From assembly GCF_044788715.1 (NCBI RefSeq), contig NZ_CP173170.1:5022001-5086000 (forward strand): a stretch of DNA of 64,000 nt. Reading direction: 5' to 3'. The notes beneath the pieces are model-generated. The model made no database searches and was not told where the DNA came from. It worked only from the letters and a program-made list of their open reading frames with translations. Both the position numbers and the translations under genes were made by a program. The DNA comes from Methylotuvimicrobium sp018830325 (GTDB lineage Bacteria; Pseudomonadota; Gammaproteobacteria; Methylococcales; Methylomonadaceae). Within the stretch, counting starts at the first letter, position 1. Every line of letters starts with the position of its first letter. Positions 52,249 to 61,166 of the stretch are shown here, piece by piece.

Positions 52249-53505
52249 ATGAATCTAACCGAGTTAAAACTAAAACAAGTCAGCGAACTTATTGATATTG
52301 CGGAGTCATTGGGGCTCGAAAATGTCGCCAGAACACGCAAACAAGATCTCATCTTCGCCATTTTAAAAAAACAAGCCAAAAGCGGCGAGGACATTTACGG
52401 CGATGGTGTATTGGAAATTTTACAAGACGGTTTCGGCTTTCTTCGCACACCCGGCTGCTCTTATTTAGCCGGCCCCGACGATATTTACGTTTCACCCAGC
52501 CAAATAAGACGCTTTAACCTCCGCACCGGCGACACGGTCAGCGGCAAAATTCGTCCACCGAAGGAATCGGAACGTTACTTCGCGATGCTCAAAGTTCAAA
52601 ACATTAACTTCGAAGCGCCCGAAAATACCAAAAACAAGATTCTCTTTACCAACCTCACCCCCCTGTTTCCGAACGTACGCTTCACATTAGAAAAGGGCAA
52701 CGGCACCAGCGAGGACTTAACGGGCCGCATTATCGATCTAATAGCACCGATCGGCAAAGGACAACGCGGCTTGATCGTTTCACCGCCGAAAGCCGGTAAA
52801 ACGATGATCATGCAAAGCTTGGCCCATTCCATCGCCGAAAAAAACCCCGAATGTTATTTGATCGTGTTATTGATCGACGAGCGCCCTGAAGAGGTAACCG
52901 AAATGGAACGTTGCGTACGCGGCGAGGTTATTTCCAGCACCTTCGACGAACCCGCAACGAGGCATGTGCAAGTGGCCGATATGGTAATCGAAAAAGCGCG
53001 AAGACTAGTCGAGCATAAACACGATGTAGTCATCCTGTTAGATTCGATTACTCGATTAGCCCGCGCATACAATACCGTAGTACCTTCTTCCGGTAAGGTA
53101 TTAACCGGCGGTGTCGACGCAAATGCCTTGGAAAAACCCAAGCGCTTCTTTGGTGCCGCAAGAAATATCGAGGAAGGAGGGAGCCTCACGATCATTGCAA
53201 CGGCATTGATCGATACCGGTTCGAGAATGGATGATGTAATTTACGAAGAATTCAAAGGCACCGGCAACATGGAATTGCACCTAGACCGCAAATTGGCTGA
53301 AAAACGGATTTATCCGGCGATCAATATCAATCGCTCCGGAACGCGTCGTGAAGAATACCTGGTCGACTCTGAAGAACTGCAAAAAACTTGGATATTGCGG
53401 AAAATTCTACAACCGATGGATGAAATGGCGGCTTCCGAGTTCTTATTGGGCAAGCTCAAGGACTTCAAAACTAATTCCGAATTTTTCGATTCGATGAAGC
53501 GTTAA
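52249..53505 (+). CDS. rho: Transcription termination factor Rho
   Basis: The 418-residue hexameric RNA helicase has the N-terminal helical domain, RNA-binding cold-shock-like fold (GVLEILQDGFGFLR), Walker A SPPKAGKT, Walker B VVILLDSITRLARAYN, the Q-loop TGGVDANAL and the R-loop/secondary site RFFGAARNIEEGGSL. Length and sequence are standard (E. coli 419). Confidence 0.98.
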   Translation: MNLTELKLKQVSELIDIAESLGLENVARTRKQDLIFAILKKQAKSGEDIYGDGVLEILQDGFGFLRTPGCSYLAGPDDIYVSPSQIRRFNLRTGDTVSGKIRPPKESERYFAMLKVQNINFEAPENTKNKILFTNLTPLFPNVRFTLEKGNGTSEDLTGRIIDLIAPIGKGQRGLIVSPPKAGKTMIMQSLAHSIAEKNPECYLIVLLIDERPEEVTEMERCVRGEVISSTFDEPATRHVQVADMVIEKARRLVEHKHDVVILLDSITRLARAYNTVVPSSGKVLTGGVDANALEKPKRFFGAARNIEEGGSLTIIATALIDTGSRMDDVIYEEFKGTGNMELHLDRKLAEKRIYPAININRSGTRREEYLVDSEELQKTWILRKILQPMDEMAASEFLLGKLKDFKTNSEFFDSMKR

Positions 53506-53682
53506 TTTTTAGCGCAATAGCACGCAAATAACACGTTTATGACGGATCGCGGCACCGCTTGATGGATTGGCTCCTAGTTAACCCCCACATTATCAATGTC
53601 GAACAGGCCCTTTGTTTTATCAAGCGACGAGACCCCATAGCTTAGAAGTGCGGTCGAAATCCGATTAATTTGGAAATACGTT

Positions 53683-54273
53683 ATGACGGCAAAATGCATT
53701 GCGATCATTCAAGGACATCCCGATCCGGACGAGCAACGATTTTGCCGAGCCCTTGCTAACGCCTATGCCGACGGAGCCCGTTCGGAAGGGCATCAAATCA
53801 AAATGATCGACATTGCCCGAATCGAATTTCCGATTCTCCGTACACAACATGAATTCGAACATGGCACCATAAGCGAATCGATTCGACAAGCCCAGGACAT
53901 CATTCAATGGGCGGATCATCTCGTCATCATCTACCCATTATGGCTCGGCAGCATGCCCGCCTATCTGAAAGCGTTTCTCGAACAAGTATTCAGACCCGGA
54001 TTCGCCGCCGCCAAATCTGCAGAAGGTAAGCCATGGAAAAAATGTCTATCAGGAAGAAGCGCGCGAATAGTCGTTACCATGGGCATGCCGGCTTTCGTAT
54101 ACCGCTTCATTTATTTAGCTCATAGCTTGAAAAGTCTGGAGAGAAATATACTGGGTTTCTGCGGTATCGGTCCAACCAAAGACACGCTGATCGGCATGGT
54201 AGAAGCCATCGGTCACGATAAAAGGCGGAAGTGGCTGCGCCGACTCGAAAAGCTGGGACAGGAAGGAAGATAA
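53683..54273 (+). CDS. NAD(P)H-dependent flavodoxin-fold oxidoreductase
   Basis: The 196-residue protein has the flavodoxin-2 fold of NAD(P)H quinone oxidoreductases (KefF, MdaB, NQO1): IIQGHPDPDEQRFCRAL at the FMN phosphate site and DHLVIIYPLWLGSMPAYLKA as the second flavin loop. It is a single gene, about 180 bp after rho. Likely a quinone or nitroreductase; the substrate is unknown. Confidence 0.88.
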   Translation: MTAKCIAIIQGHPDPDEQRFCRALANAYADGARSEGHQIKMIDIARIEFPILRTQHEFEHGTISESIRQAQDIIQWADHLVIIYPLWLGSMPAYLKAFLEQVFRPGFAAAKSAEGKPWKKCLSGRSARIVVTMGMPAFVYRFIYLAHSLKSLERNILGFCGIGPTKDTLIGMVEAIGHDKRRKWLRRLEKLGQEGR

Positions 54274-54344
54274 AGGTGGAATCCGTTTAATCTCGCCGAT
54301 TTAACGGACTTAGGAACGAGCATGAAATAAGTTAGACAACTGTT

Positions 54345-54425
54345 GAAAGGGGGGTTTAGTGGCTCCATTGACAGGTGTCGGCGGCAGGGATAGCAGCCGA
54401 CAAGGACGTATTCACGGCCTCTTCT
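54345..54425. repeat. Fragment of type-2 repeat
   Basis: TTGACAGGTGTCGGCGGCAG and GACGTATTCACGGC match the interior of the type-2 elements, but the GAGGG end is damaged and the hairpin core is missing. An 18-base stretch near 54330 (TAAGTTAGACAACTG) is matched inversely near 52040. Confidence 0.6.
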
Positions 54426-54548
54426 GGAAGAGATGCCTGATATTGGCTGTTTCCTAAACCGAACTCAGGTTTGGCAAAATGTGATGCAGCCCTTTTGACT
54501 TCAGCTTTGCGAGACACCAACGGACTACAACACATATACGCTTTCGAT

Positions 54549-54821
54549 TTATTTTGTTGGAGGCACGTATCCTTCGGGCATTTCAGCCCCGCCACCGAAT
54601 AAAAATTTATTCCGTTCTTCCTCAAGAAATTTTTTAGCTTTAGGATCGAAACTGGCCAAACGATGCTCATTGATCAGCATGGTTTGCAAACTAAGCCAAT
54701 CCTGCCAAGCTTGTTTTGAAATCGTATCGAATATTTGCTGTCCTTTAGGCCCCGGAAACGGAGGCGCATCAAGGCCTTCGGCGTCGATACCTAATTTTGC
54801 ACAGCGAATGATTCTGGTCAT
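54549..54821 (-). CDS. yggX: Fe(II) trafficking protein YggX
   Basis: The 90-residue protein matches YggX: it starts MTRIIRCAKLG, with PPFPGPKGQQIFDTISKQAW and INEHRLASFDPKAKKFLEEE, and the single Cys near position 7. It is linked to protection of iron-sulfur clusters from oxidation. It follows mutY with 2 bp between, as in E. coli; MutY itself has an iron-sulfur cluster. Confidence 0.96.
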   Translation of the reverse strand: MTRIIRCAKLGIDAEGLDAPPFPGPKGQQIFDTISKQAWQDWLSLQTMLINEHRLASFDPKAKKFLEEERNKFLFGGGAEMPEGYVPPTK

Positions 54822-54823
54822 AG

Positions 54824-55867
54824 TCAGTCCTTATAAATTTGTTGCAACAGCCGCTTGATCGGCGCAGCCAAAGCAAGTGAAGAAAATTGCTCAGGTTTAT
54901 ACCAGAGCATACGGTTTGCTTCCATCACAAAATGATTAGGGTTATTGGTTTGGAAGTGCAGAGGCGTAAAATCCAAATGATAATGCGAAAAAGTATGACG
55001 CACTTCAGGTAGCGTGTATTCATTAATGATGTCGATATGACGAATCATACACCACGAGCGCGCCGATTCTACCGTATCGAATTCCGGGAGGCTCCATAAC
55101 CCTCCCCAGATTCCGGCACTCGGTCTTTGCTCCAGCAAAATACTGTTCTCGTTTGCGATCAAACATAAAAAATAAACCTGCTTTACCGGTTGCTTACGCG
55201 CAGGTTTCGGAGCCGGTATAGTCCCCGTTTTATTTTCAATATGAGCCCTGCAAGCCGAAACGAGCGGACAAACAGTACAATTAGGCTTGCCACGGGTACA
55301 AATTGTAGCGCCTAGATCCATAATCGCCTGAGTATAGTCTTCGACACGAAGGACCGGCGTATACAACGCGCTCAGTTTCCAGAGCGACTTACTGGCTTCT
55401 GTCGAGCCGGCCCATTCGCTAATACCAGCGAAGCGGGTCAGCACTCTTTTGACATTCCCATCCAGAATCGGATGGCTTTTCTTGAAAGCGATGCTCAATA
55501 TCGCGCCAGCAGTCGAGCGTCCTATTCCGGGCAAATCGAGCAGTTCGTCCAAGCTATCAGGAAACGAATCGCGCCCCGCAATGATTTGCGCGCATTTGTG
55601 CAAGTTGCGTCCCCTAGCATAATAACCAAGACCCGCCCAATACTGCAAAACCGTATCAACCGAAGCCTCTGCGAGAGATTGAATATCGGGAAAGCGAGTG
55701 ATAAATGCATTGAAATAAGGAATTACGGTTGCCACTTGCGTTTGCTGCAACATGACTTCGGAAACCCAAACTTTGTAAGGTGACGCCGGATTTTGCCAAG
55801 GCAAGTCATGGCGTCCGTGCTTATCGAACCATGCCAATAGCCGGTCTTGAAATTCGCTCGGTGTCAT
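54824..55867 (-). CDS. mutY: A/G-specific adenine DNA glycosylase MutY
   Basis: The 347-residue glycosylase removes A mispaired with 8-oxoguanine. Seen are VSEVMLQQTQVATVIPY, the helix-hairpin-helix with LPGIGRSTAGAI and catalytic Asp in ILDGNVKRVL, the [4Fe-4S] ligands in CTRGKPNCTVCPLVSAC (C-x6-C-x2-C-x5-C), and a C-terminal Nudix-like domain. Upstream is about 160 bp without genes, then repeat DNA. Confidence 0.96.
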   Translation of the reverse strand: MTPSEFQDRLLAWFDKHGRHDLPWQNPASPYKVWVSEVMLQQTQVATVIPYFNAFITRFPDIQSLAEASVDTVLQYWAGLGYYARGRNLHKCAQIIAGRDSFPDSLDELLDLPGIGRSTAGAILSIAFKKSHPILDGNVKRVLTRFAGISEWAGSTEASKSLWKLSALYTPVLRVEDYTQAIMDLGATICTRGKPNCTVCPLVSACRAHIENKTGTIPAPKPARKQPVKQVYFLCLIANENSILLEQRPSAGIWGGLWSLPEFDTVESARSWCMIRHIDIINEYTLPEVRHTFSHYHLDFTPLHFQTNNPNHFVMEANRMLWYKPEQFSSLALAAPIKRLLQQIYKD

Positions 55868-56028
55868 TGGAATCAGAAAATAGTAAAATCGCGAAGTATA
55901 ACCTAACGGAACTTGACAGCTATGTTCTCGTTAATAGTTAATACTTTTGAATTTAAAGCCAACATGAAACCCAAGGATACAATTCTGAATAGCTTTACTT
56001 TTTTCAATATCGCGCCAATGGTTGAAAG

Positions 56029-56299
56029 GAGGGTACGGTTGCTCGATTGACAGGTGTCGGCGGCAGGGCAGATTTTTGCTCCTCGGCAATTGCTCCTGCA
56101 TTGCCCTAATACACGCCATCCATGGCGTAATGCAAAATCTGCATTCATGCCATCCATGGCAATCAGATTCCGCCGTCAAGCCTACATGGACGTATTCACC
56201 CAGCACCTAAATTCCATAATCGATTGGCTATGGTTAGTTCTCTTGGATAATTTAGGTGCTGGGTTCACGGCGTCCTGTCAGGCGAGCAACCGTACCCTC
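56029..56299. repeat. MITE-like repeat, type 2 with internal insertion (271 bp)
   Basis: The ends GAGGGTACGGTTGCTCG and CGAGCAACCGTACCCTC pair perfectly over 17 bp. Relative to the 174-bp copy at 26546 it has about 97 extra bp near 56077-56166 with internal palindromes (GCCATCCATGGC, AATGCAAAATCTGCATT). The same insert sequence occurs in the mosaic at 5583-5904. The hairpin core is present. Confidence 0.85.
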
Positions 56300-56412
56300 T
56301 ATCGCACTCAGTGCATTGAATAGCAATCATTGACTCTTTCCTAAATGGCTTATTCAACAATAAAGGGAATTATTTCAACTGCTAACGCAAACATAGCCTA
56401 ATTTAAGGACGT

Positions 56413-56583
56413 TTATTCCAACAACTTGAAAAAGCTTTTCGGTGCCCCACAAATAGGGCAAACCCAGTCGTCGGGAATATCTTCCCAGCGGGTACCGGGA
56501 GCGATGCCGCTGTCCGGATCGCCTTTTGCTTCGTCGTAAATGTGCTCGCATTCCATACAGTGGTATTTTCTATATTCGGACAT
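56413..56583 (-). CDS. Rubredoxin
   Basis: A 56-residue gene, easily missed for its size. The ATG at 56583 is preceded by an excellent AAAGGAGG. The protein has the two rubredoxin iron-binding pairs, CMEC and CPIC, within YRKYHCMECEHIYDEAKGD and DDWVCPICGAPKSFF, plus the conserved GIAPGTRWEDIP loop. It is a one-iron electron carrier, possibly for oxidative-stress or alkane/fatty-acid redox reactions. No rubredoxin reductase is near. It is isolated between two repeat elements. Confidence 0.95.
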   Translation of the reverse strand: MSEYRKYHCMECEHIYDEAKGDPDSGIAPGTRWEDIPDDWVCPICGAPKSFFKLLE

Positions 56584-56648
56584 CGTGACTGCCTCCTTTA
56601 GTAATGGTCGGGTTCAATGACCCTAATGATTATGGATTTAACGCATTA

Positions 56649-56877
56649 TATACTCATCGTAGATGAAAATTCGGCTTCGGGGTGCCCGTCAAAGGACGCC
56701 GTGAACCCAGCACCTAAATTATCCAAGAGAACTAACCATAGCCAATCGATTATGGAATTTAGGTGCTGGGTGAATACGTCCATGTAGGCTCTATGCCAGC
56801 TCCATGCTGGCAAAGCCTTTACCGAGCACCCCGAGGCCTCCTCCGACACTGCCGAAATTTGAAGTGCGAAAGGTATA
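56649..56877. repeat. MITE-like repeat, type 1, full length (229 bp)
   Basis: Same length and order as 20160-20388. The left end is TATACTCATCG, the right GAAAGGTATA. The hairpin arms CCCAGCACCTAAAT and ATTTAGGTGCTGGG are perfect; the loop is inverted relative to the copy at 20160 and equals that of the copy at 56029 read in reverse. It lies between the rubredoxin gene and the end of the AsmA gene. Confidence 0.85.
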
Positions 56878-56916
56878 CCTTTCACGGCTCAATCTTCGGC
56901 ATTGCCCTACACGTCG

Positions 56917-59058
56917 TCAAAAAAACTTTTTCAATATATCAGAGACGCCGGGGCCGACTTTTTTGTCGAGCTTGTCCAGTAACTTGTCTTTTTTGCGCTC
57001 GAGCTTTTCAAGTTGCTGGTCTTTGAGCATGGATGCAATATCGAGTTTATATTGCGGATCTTTGAAATTACCGGTGATGTTAATGACGATTGGCAATTCC
57101 TTGATTTTGTCGAGCGTACTTTCAGCCGCTTTGCTACGTACCAGTTTCGCATTGACCTGATAATCGACCCGTTCGGATTTCAAATCAGCGGTACCTTTCC
57201 CGGTGGCTTCGATCTTGGAAGCCGTAGCAATAAGATCGTTATTGCTAATAACGCCATTGACGATTCGCGCACTACCCTTGATTTCGGAAAAAGCGGTTTG
57301 ATCTTTGGGATTGTCTCGGAGAACCGGCGTGCCTTTTAACAACGATTTAGCATCGTCGATCATTTGTTGCAGATTAAAACCGCGAATAATGCTGTCCTTG
57401 AAAAAAAAATCAACCTGACCGTTCAACGAAGATTTAAGCGCTTTGCTATCATTGCCGCTTGCTTGTAATTTAGTCGATGCGGTTAATGTACCGGCAATTT
57501 TCGCACTGCCGGCATAATCGTTCAACAAGGGTTCAATTTGTATCCCGCTGAATTTTTCGTTGAGCCTCCATTGCGGCAACACGCCGGTCACATCCAGATT
57601 CATCGCGCCCTCATAAGAGCCTTGATACAATGCTTTTACACCTTGTTCAGTATTGACCTTACCGTCTTTGGCAGCCAACTTGAGATCGACTCCGTGCAGT
57701 AATAGATTACTAATCGTGAGCCGGCCGATCGATAACAAACCGTTGATATTCAAATCTCTCAAGGTTTCAACCGGAATCATCGAAGCGCCCGCAGCGGCGG
57801 CCGCCGCAGGTCCTGCAATCGGTTGCGCTGTCTTATCCGATTCGTCTTCAGGCGCTAAATATCGATCGGCATTCAAGCTATCGACGTTTAAGTTGAATGA
57901 GATTGCCGGATCGTCGAAATTATCGACGCGAACGTTACCTTTAATCGCGCTATCGTCGAGTTGAATGCTAATGCTTTGTATATCCGCCGCCTCGGAAGAT
58001 AACTGTAATCTGAAATCCGCGCCAAATGACGTCAATGCTTGCGCATCACGCATAACAGGAGGGTCGATGCCGGCGTGCTTTAACCATGCCGATGGATTAA
58101 AGCGGGCAATACTCACCGGGCCCTCGAACACGGGTGCGTCGACGATATTCGTGCCGGTTAGCGTTGCGGTCGCATGCAATTGCCCGGATTCGGCATCGAG
58201 TTTGGTTAATTCCAGCGTTTGTGCATTTAAGTTCAGCTCGGCTAGAGCCGCCATTTTTGCCGACAGTGAGCCGCCCGGAATGTCTTTTCCTCGAATCTCG
58301 CTGGACAAATCGAATCGAGTTACATGAAAATGATCAAAATTTTCGTTAAGCGACACGGCAGAGGACAATTGGTAATGACTGGTTCTTTCTTGTTCAGGCT
58401 GATCCAATATAAATCGAAGTTTAAAATCGATGGGCTTGCCAAAAGCCAGGTCGCCCGAAGTAAGATTCAGCTCCTTGATCGAAAAGCGCTTATCGTTTTG
58501 CCTGTCGTGCCAATTCAACCGAGCGTTTTCAAGCGAAACGCCGGCAACCGCTAGGCCTGCAACCGTCTTAAACTCTTCGGCGTCTTTGTCTGTGTCGGCA
58601 GTATCGGCATCTTCCCACTCGGTCGATGTTGCTGCGGTATGCGCCTCGGGTTTTGTTCGCTTTAAGTCATCCCAATTGTTTACGCCAGCATCGTTTTTTT
58701 CTAGATTTAACATCAAGCCTTTCAAGACGACGCGATCCACTTCAAACTTTTTCGAAAATAAGGGCAGTAATTTGGCTCTGATTTGCGCGTTTTCGATTTC
58801 AGCGAACGGAATTTCTTGAAAACCCTCGGCATTGCTTAAAGACAGTTTTTCGGCAGTAACGCCAATCCATGGAAAGATCGATAATTCGATATCGCCCCCG
58901 ATAGTCAAATCACGGCCGGTTTTGTCTTTAACCGCCGAAGCAATTTGCGGCTTGAAATCATTAGGACTGAACAATAACGGCAAAGCCGCTGCTGCAATCA
59001 CAATGAGCAAAATAATAGCCGCAAAAACCGATAAAACTATTTTCAGGGTTTTTAACAC
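56917..59058 (-). CDS. AsmA family protein
   Basis: The 713-residue protein has an N-terminal membrane helix (IVLSVFAAIILLIVIAAAALPLLF), then a long periplasmic beta-rich body typical of AsmA-like proteins, which are thought to bridge the envelope for lipid transport. KDKTGRDLTIGGDIELSIFP is the classic AsmA N-terminal motif, and the C-terminal AsmA_2-like part contains DYAGSAKIAGTLTASTKLQASG (split). The last 40 residues are very rich in Lys and Leu and may form a coiled coil. It is a single gene. Confidence 0.9.
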   Translation of the reverse strand: MLKTLKIVLSVFAAIILLIVIAAAALPLLFSPNDFKPQIASAVKDKTGRDLTIGGDIELSIFPWIGVTAEKLSLSNAEGFQEIPFAEIENAQIRAKLLPLFSKKFEVDRVVLKGLMLNLEKNDAGVNNWDDLKRTKPEAHTAATSTEWEDADTADTDKDAEEFKTVAGLAVAGVSLENARLNWHDRQNDKRFSIKELNLTSGDLAFGKPIDFKLRFILDQPEQERTSHYQLSSAVSLNENFDHFHVTRFDLSSEIRGKDIPGGSLSAKMAALAELNLNAQTLELTKLDAESGQLHATATLTGTNIVDAPVFEGPVSIARFNPSAWLKHAGIDPPVMRDAQALTSFGADFRLQLSSEAADIQSISIQLDDSAIKGNVRVDNFDDPAISFNLNVDSLNADRYLAPEDESDKTAQPIAGPAAAAAAGASMIPVETLRDLNINGLLSIGRLTISNLLLHGVDLKLAAKDGKVNTEQGVKALYQGSYEGAMNLDVTGVLPQWRLNEKFSGIQIEPLLNDYAGSAKIAGTLTASTKLQASGNDSKALKSSLNGQVDFFFKDSIIRGFNLQQMIDDAKSLLKGTPVLRDNPKDQTAFSEIKGSARIVNGVISNNDLIATASKIEATGKGTADLKSERVDYQVNAKLVRSKAAESTLDKIKELPIVINITGNFKDPQYKLDIASMLKDQQLEKLERKKDKLLDKLDKKVGPGVSDILKKFF

Positions 59059-59325
59059 AGCCAGTCTCCTTTGTGAATAAAGATGTGATTAGCGATTCAA
59101 TTTGAATTATTATGATAGACCATTCGTTACGTTAAGCGCTTATGCGGCTTAAATCAATCGAAATATTGCGCAAGGCCGCCGGATGCCTAAGTTCCGAATG
59201 GGTTAACGAAATCAGATCGTGATGGATCGATTGCATTATTAAAATAAACGCCGTGTCATCATGAATCCCTCAAAGGGATTTCATTCAGGCACACGATTTA
59301 ATAAAAAAAGAGGGAGGGTAACTCA

Positions 59326-59622
59326 ATGTTGTTTGCTCAAATTGCCGGAATCGTTATGCTGGTATGGTTTTACCAAACTGCGAAAAAGTTAGGTGAAAAC
59401 CCGATGAACTGGGCGGTAACCGGTTTAGTCGGCTACTGGTTGACTTGGTGGATCGCCAAATTAACGATTAAAAGTTTACATTTGGATACGCTTGCAGGAA
59501 ATTCGGGTATCTTGAAGTTCGTGATCATTTTAACACCTGCATTACTTGCGATACTTGCCACACTGTTCATTCGAAAGAAATATCTGGTCGATGCGGCCGA
59601 ATCGAAACAAAACAATCAGTAA
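59326..59622 (+). CDS. Small membrane protein of unknown function
   Basis: The 98-residue protein has three predicted helices (IAGIVMLVWFYQTA, WAVTGLVGYWLTWWIAKL, FVIILTPALLAILATLFI). GGGAGGG precedes the start. I do not recognise the family. It is divergent from the AsmA gene, and a strong bidirectional terminator separates it from the convergent peroxiredoxin gene. Confidence 0.65.
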   Translation: MLFAQIAGIVMLVWFYQTAKKLGENPMNWAVTGLVGYWLTWWIAKLTIKSLHLDTLAGNSGILKFVIILTPALLAILATLFIRKKYLVDAAESKQNNQ

Positions 59623-59647
59623 ATTGCGGATTATTAAAATAAAAAAA

Positions 59648-59681
59648 GGCGCATTGCCGTTTGGCAATGCGCCTTTTTTTT
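59648..59681. terminator. Bidirectional rho-independent terminator
   Basis: GGCGCATTGCC-GTTT-GGCAATGCGCC is a perfect 11-bp stem with a 4-base loop, seven A before and eight T after it. It serves both the small membrane protein gene and the convergent peroxiredoxin gene. Confidence 0.93.
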
Positions 59682-59701
59682 AAGCCTATCGAATCATTCG
59701 A

Positions 59702-60307
59702 TTAGAGCTTGTCGGCATTTTTCTCCAGATAATCCGCAACGCCTTCAGGGCTTGCATTCATACCCGAATCGCCTTTGTTCCAGCCCGCTGGGCAGACTTC
59801 GCCATTTTCCTCAAAGAATTGCAGGGCGTCGATCATACGAATCAATTCATCCATGTTACGGCCCAGAGGCAGATCATTAACGACTTGATGACGAACCACG
59901 CCGTCCTTGTCGATCAAGAAAGTTCCGCGATAAGCAACGGCCGGTGCTGCAGCTTCAACATCGTAATCTTTACAGATACCGTGTGAAATATCAGCCGCCA
60001 TTGTATAACGGACCGGGCCGATACCGCCTTTGTTGACCGGTGTATTACGCCATGCATTATGTGTAAAGTGGGAATCGATTGAAACGGCAATCACTTCGAC
60101 GCCACGGCTTTTGAACTCGTCAATGCGATGATCGAGAGCGATCAATTCGCTAGGGCAAACAAAGGTAAAGTCCAGCGGGTAAAAGAAGACTACCGCATAT
60201 TTTCCTTTTGTCGCTTCGGAAAAATTAAAAGCATCGACTATTTCGCCATTGCCCAATACGGCAGGAACAGTAAAGTCGGGGGCTTGTTTACCTACTAATA
60301 CGCTCAT
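59702..60307 (-). CDS. Typical 2-Cys peroxiredoxin
   Basis: The 201-residue AhpC/Prx1-type enzyme has the peroxidatic Cys in FVCPSE and the resolving Cys in EVCPAGW near the C-terminus. I use the ATG at 60307 (MSVLVGKQAPDF), with TTGGAGA upstream, not the longer alternative. The C-terminal helix reads EGVADYLEKNADKL, which looks like the TGVAKYLEK motif of the repeat proteins; GVAxYL is common at this position in the family, so this may be chance. Confidence 0.95.
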   Translation of the reverse strand: MSVLVGKQAPDFTVPAVLGNGEIVDAFNFSEATKGKYAVVFFYPLDFTFVCPSELIALDHRIDEFKSRGVEVIAVSIDSHFTHNAWRNTPVNKGGIGPVRYTMAADISHGICKDYDVEAAAPAVAYRGTFLIDKDGVVRHQVVNDLPLGRNMDELIRMIDALQFFEENGEVCPAGWNKGDSGMNASPEGVADYLEKNADKL

Positions 60308-60593
60308 CGAATGTCTCCAAGTGTTTAAAAATAGAAGGTTATGAGTTGAGGACAACCACCAAGAGGTGGCATAGCCGCATTCTACATCAAAATACTAGGG
60401 AATTGTCACAATTACCTAACTTTTAACTTGCTTTTATTTTGGGAATGAGGATAATTTGTAAGCATAGGCTTACATTAGTAGGCTTTCATAAATTTGTAAT
60501 ATTTTTCTGCTTCACGCGGAATAACCTCGATGTATTAGCGGCAAATATTCTCTGTTCAACAAATGGTGAAAACCGTTAGTAGGTTCAAATGCT

Positions 60594-61103
60594 ATGGTAA
60601 AACATAAACAAATCACAGAACCCGATGTATTCGGGTATCAGGTCCGAATCGTTCGGCGAGGCAAGGAAACCAGTCGTTATTTTTCTCATAAGCTTTGGGG
60701 AAACAAAAATAAATCCTTAAAAGCCGCTATCGCTTGGCGCGATCAAATGTTGGTGGCTTTGAAAGGGAGTAAGACGCGCTTTCTCAAGCCCCCGAAAAAT
60801 AAAACGACTACGGGACTGACCGGCGTTTCTAGGACAATCAAGTACGACCATCGCAAGGATAAGAGTTACTTATGCTATACGGTGTTTTGGGTCAAGGACG
60901 GGAAGTCCAGAAACAAAACCTTTCAAGTCGGCAATGTCGAAAAAGTCACTGCCGATGATGAATTGCACGCGTTTCGTACCGCGCGCTTATTCCGTAGTTG
61001 CTATGAATATGCGATAGACAATGACCTGGAATTCGACGATAGCCAATTTGCCGGCTGGAAAAAACGTCGATTGTACGACGACCCCAATCTCAGAGTTGTT
61101 TAA
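60594..61103 (+). CDS. AP2/ERF-like domain protein
   Basis: The 169-residue basic protein has two stretches resembling bacterial AP2-type DNA-binding folds: residues 13-60 (VFGYQVRIVRRGKETSRYFS followed by AAIAWRDQML) and residues 75-140 (TGLTGVSRTIKYD, YTVFWVKDGKSRNKTFQVG, AFRTARLFRSCYEYA). The pattern of three strands with a following helix fits. Bacterial AP2 domains often occur in homing endonucleases and phage proteins; here no endonuclease domain is present. It may be a small DNA-binding protein. Single gene. Confidence 0.6.
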   Translation: MVKHKQITEPDVFGYQVRIVRRGKETSRYFSHKLWGNKNKSLKAAIAWRDQMLVALKGSKTRFLKPPKNKTTTGLTGVSRTIKYDHRKDKSYLCYTVFWVKDGKSRNKTFQVGNVEKVTADDELHAFRTARLFRSCYEYAIDNDLEFDDSQFAGWKKRRLYDDPNLRVV

Positions 61104-61116
61104 ACCAATCTCCTTG

Positions 61117-61147
61117 TAGCAGAGCCCATAGTTTTTGTGCTCTGCTA
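61117..61147. terminator. Hairpin between convergent genes
   Basis: TAGCAGAGC and GCTCTGCTA pair perfectly over 9 bp around a 13-base loop between the AP2-like gene and the convergent TPR gene. No T-tract follows directly, so the function is tentative. Confidence 0.45.
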
Positions 61148-61166
61148 TCGAGTGGCTTTGCCGCTA

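Noticed and set aside
54356..54670. Minus-strand frame of about 104 codons overlapping yggX and repeat DNA
   Set aside because: It runs through a type-2 repeat fragment and the wrong frame of yggX; no ribosome site.
20155..56880. Dispersed repeats considered as a CRISPR array
   Set aside because: Copies are kilobases apart, 170-270 bp long with inverted-repeat ends; no short direct repeats with regular spacers and no cas genes.
60580..60600. GGTTCAAAT-like sequence considered as a tRNA T-arm
   Set aside because: No matching acceptor, D-arm or anticodon stem around it; it is the leader of the AP2-like gene.
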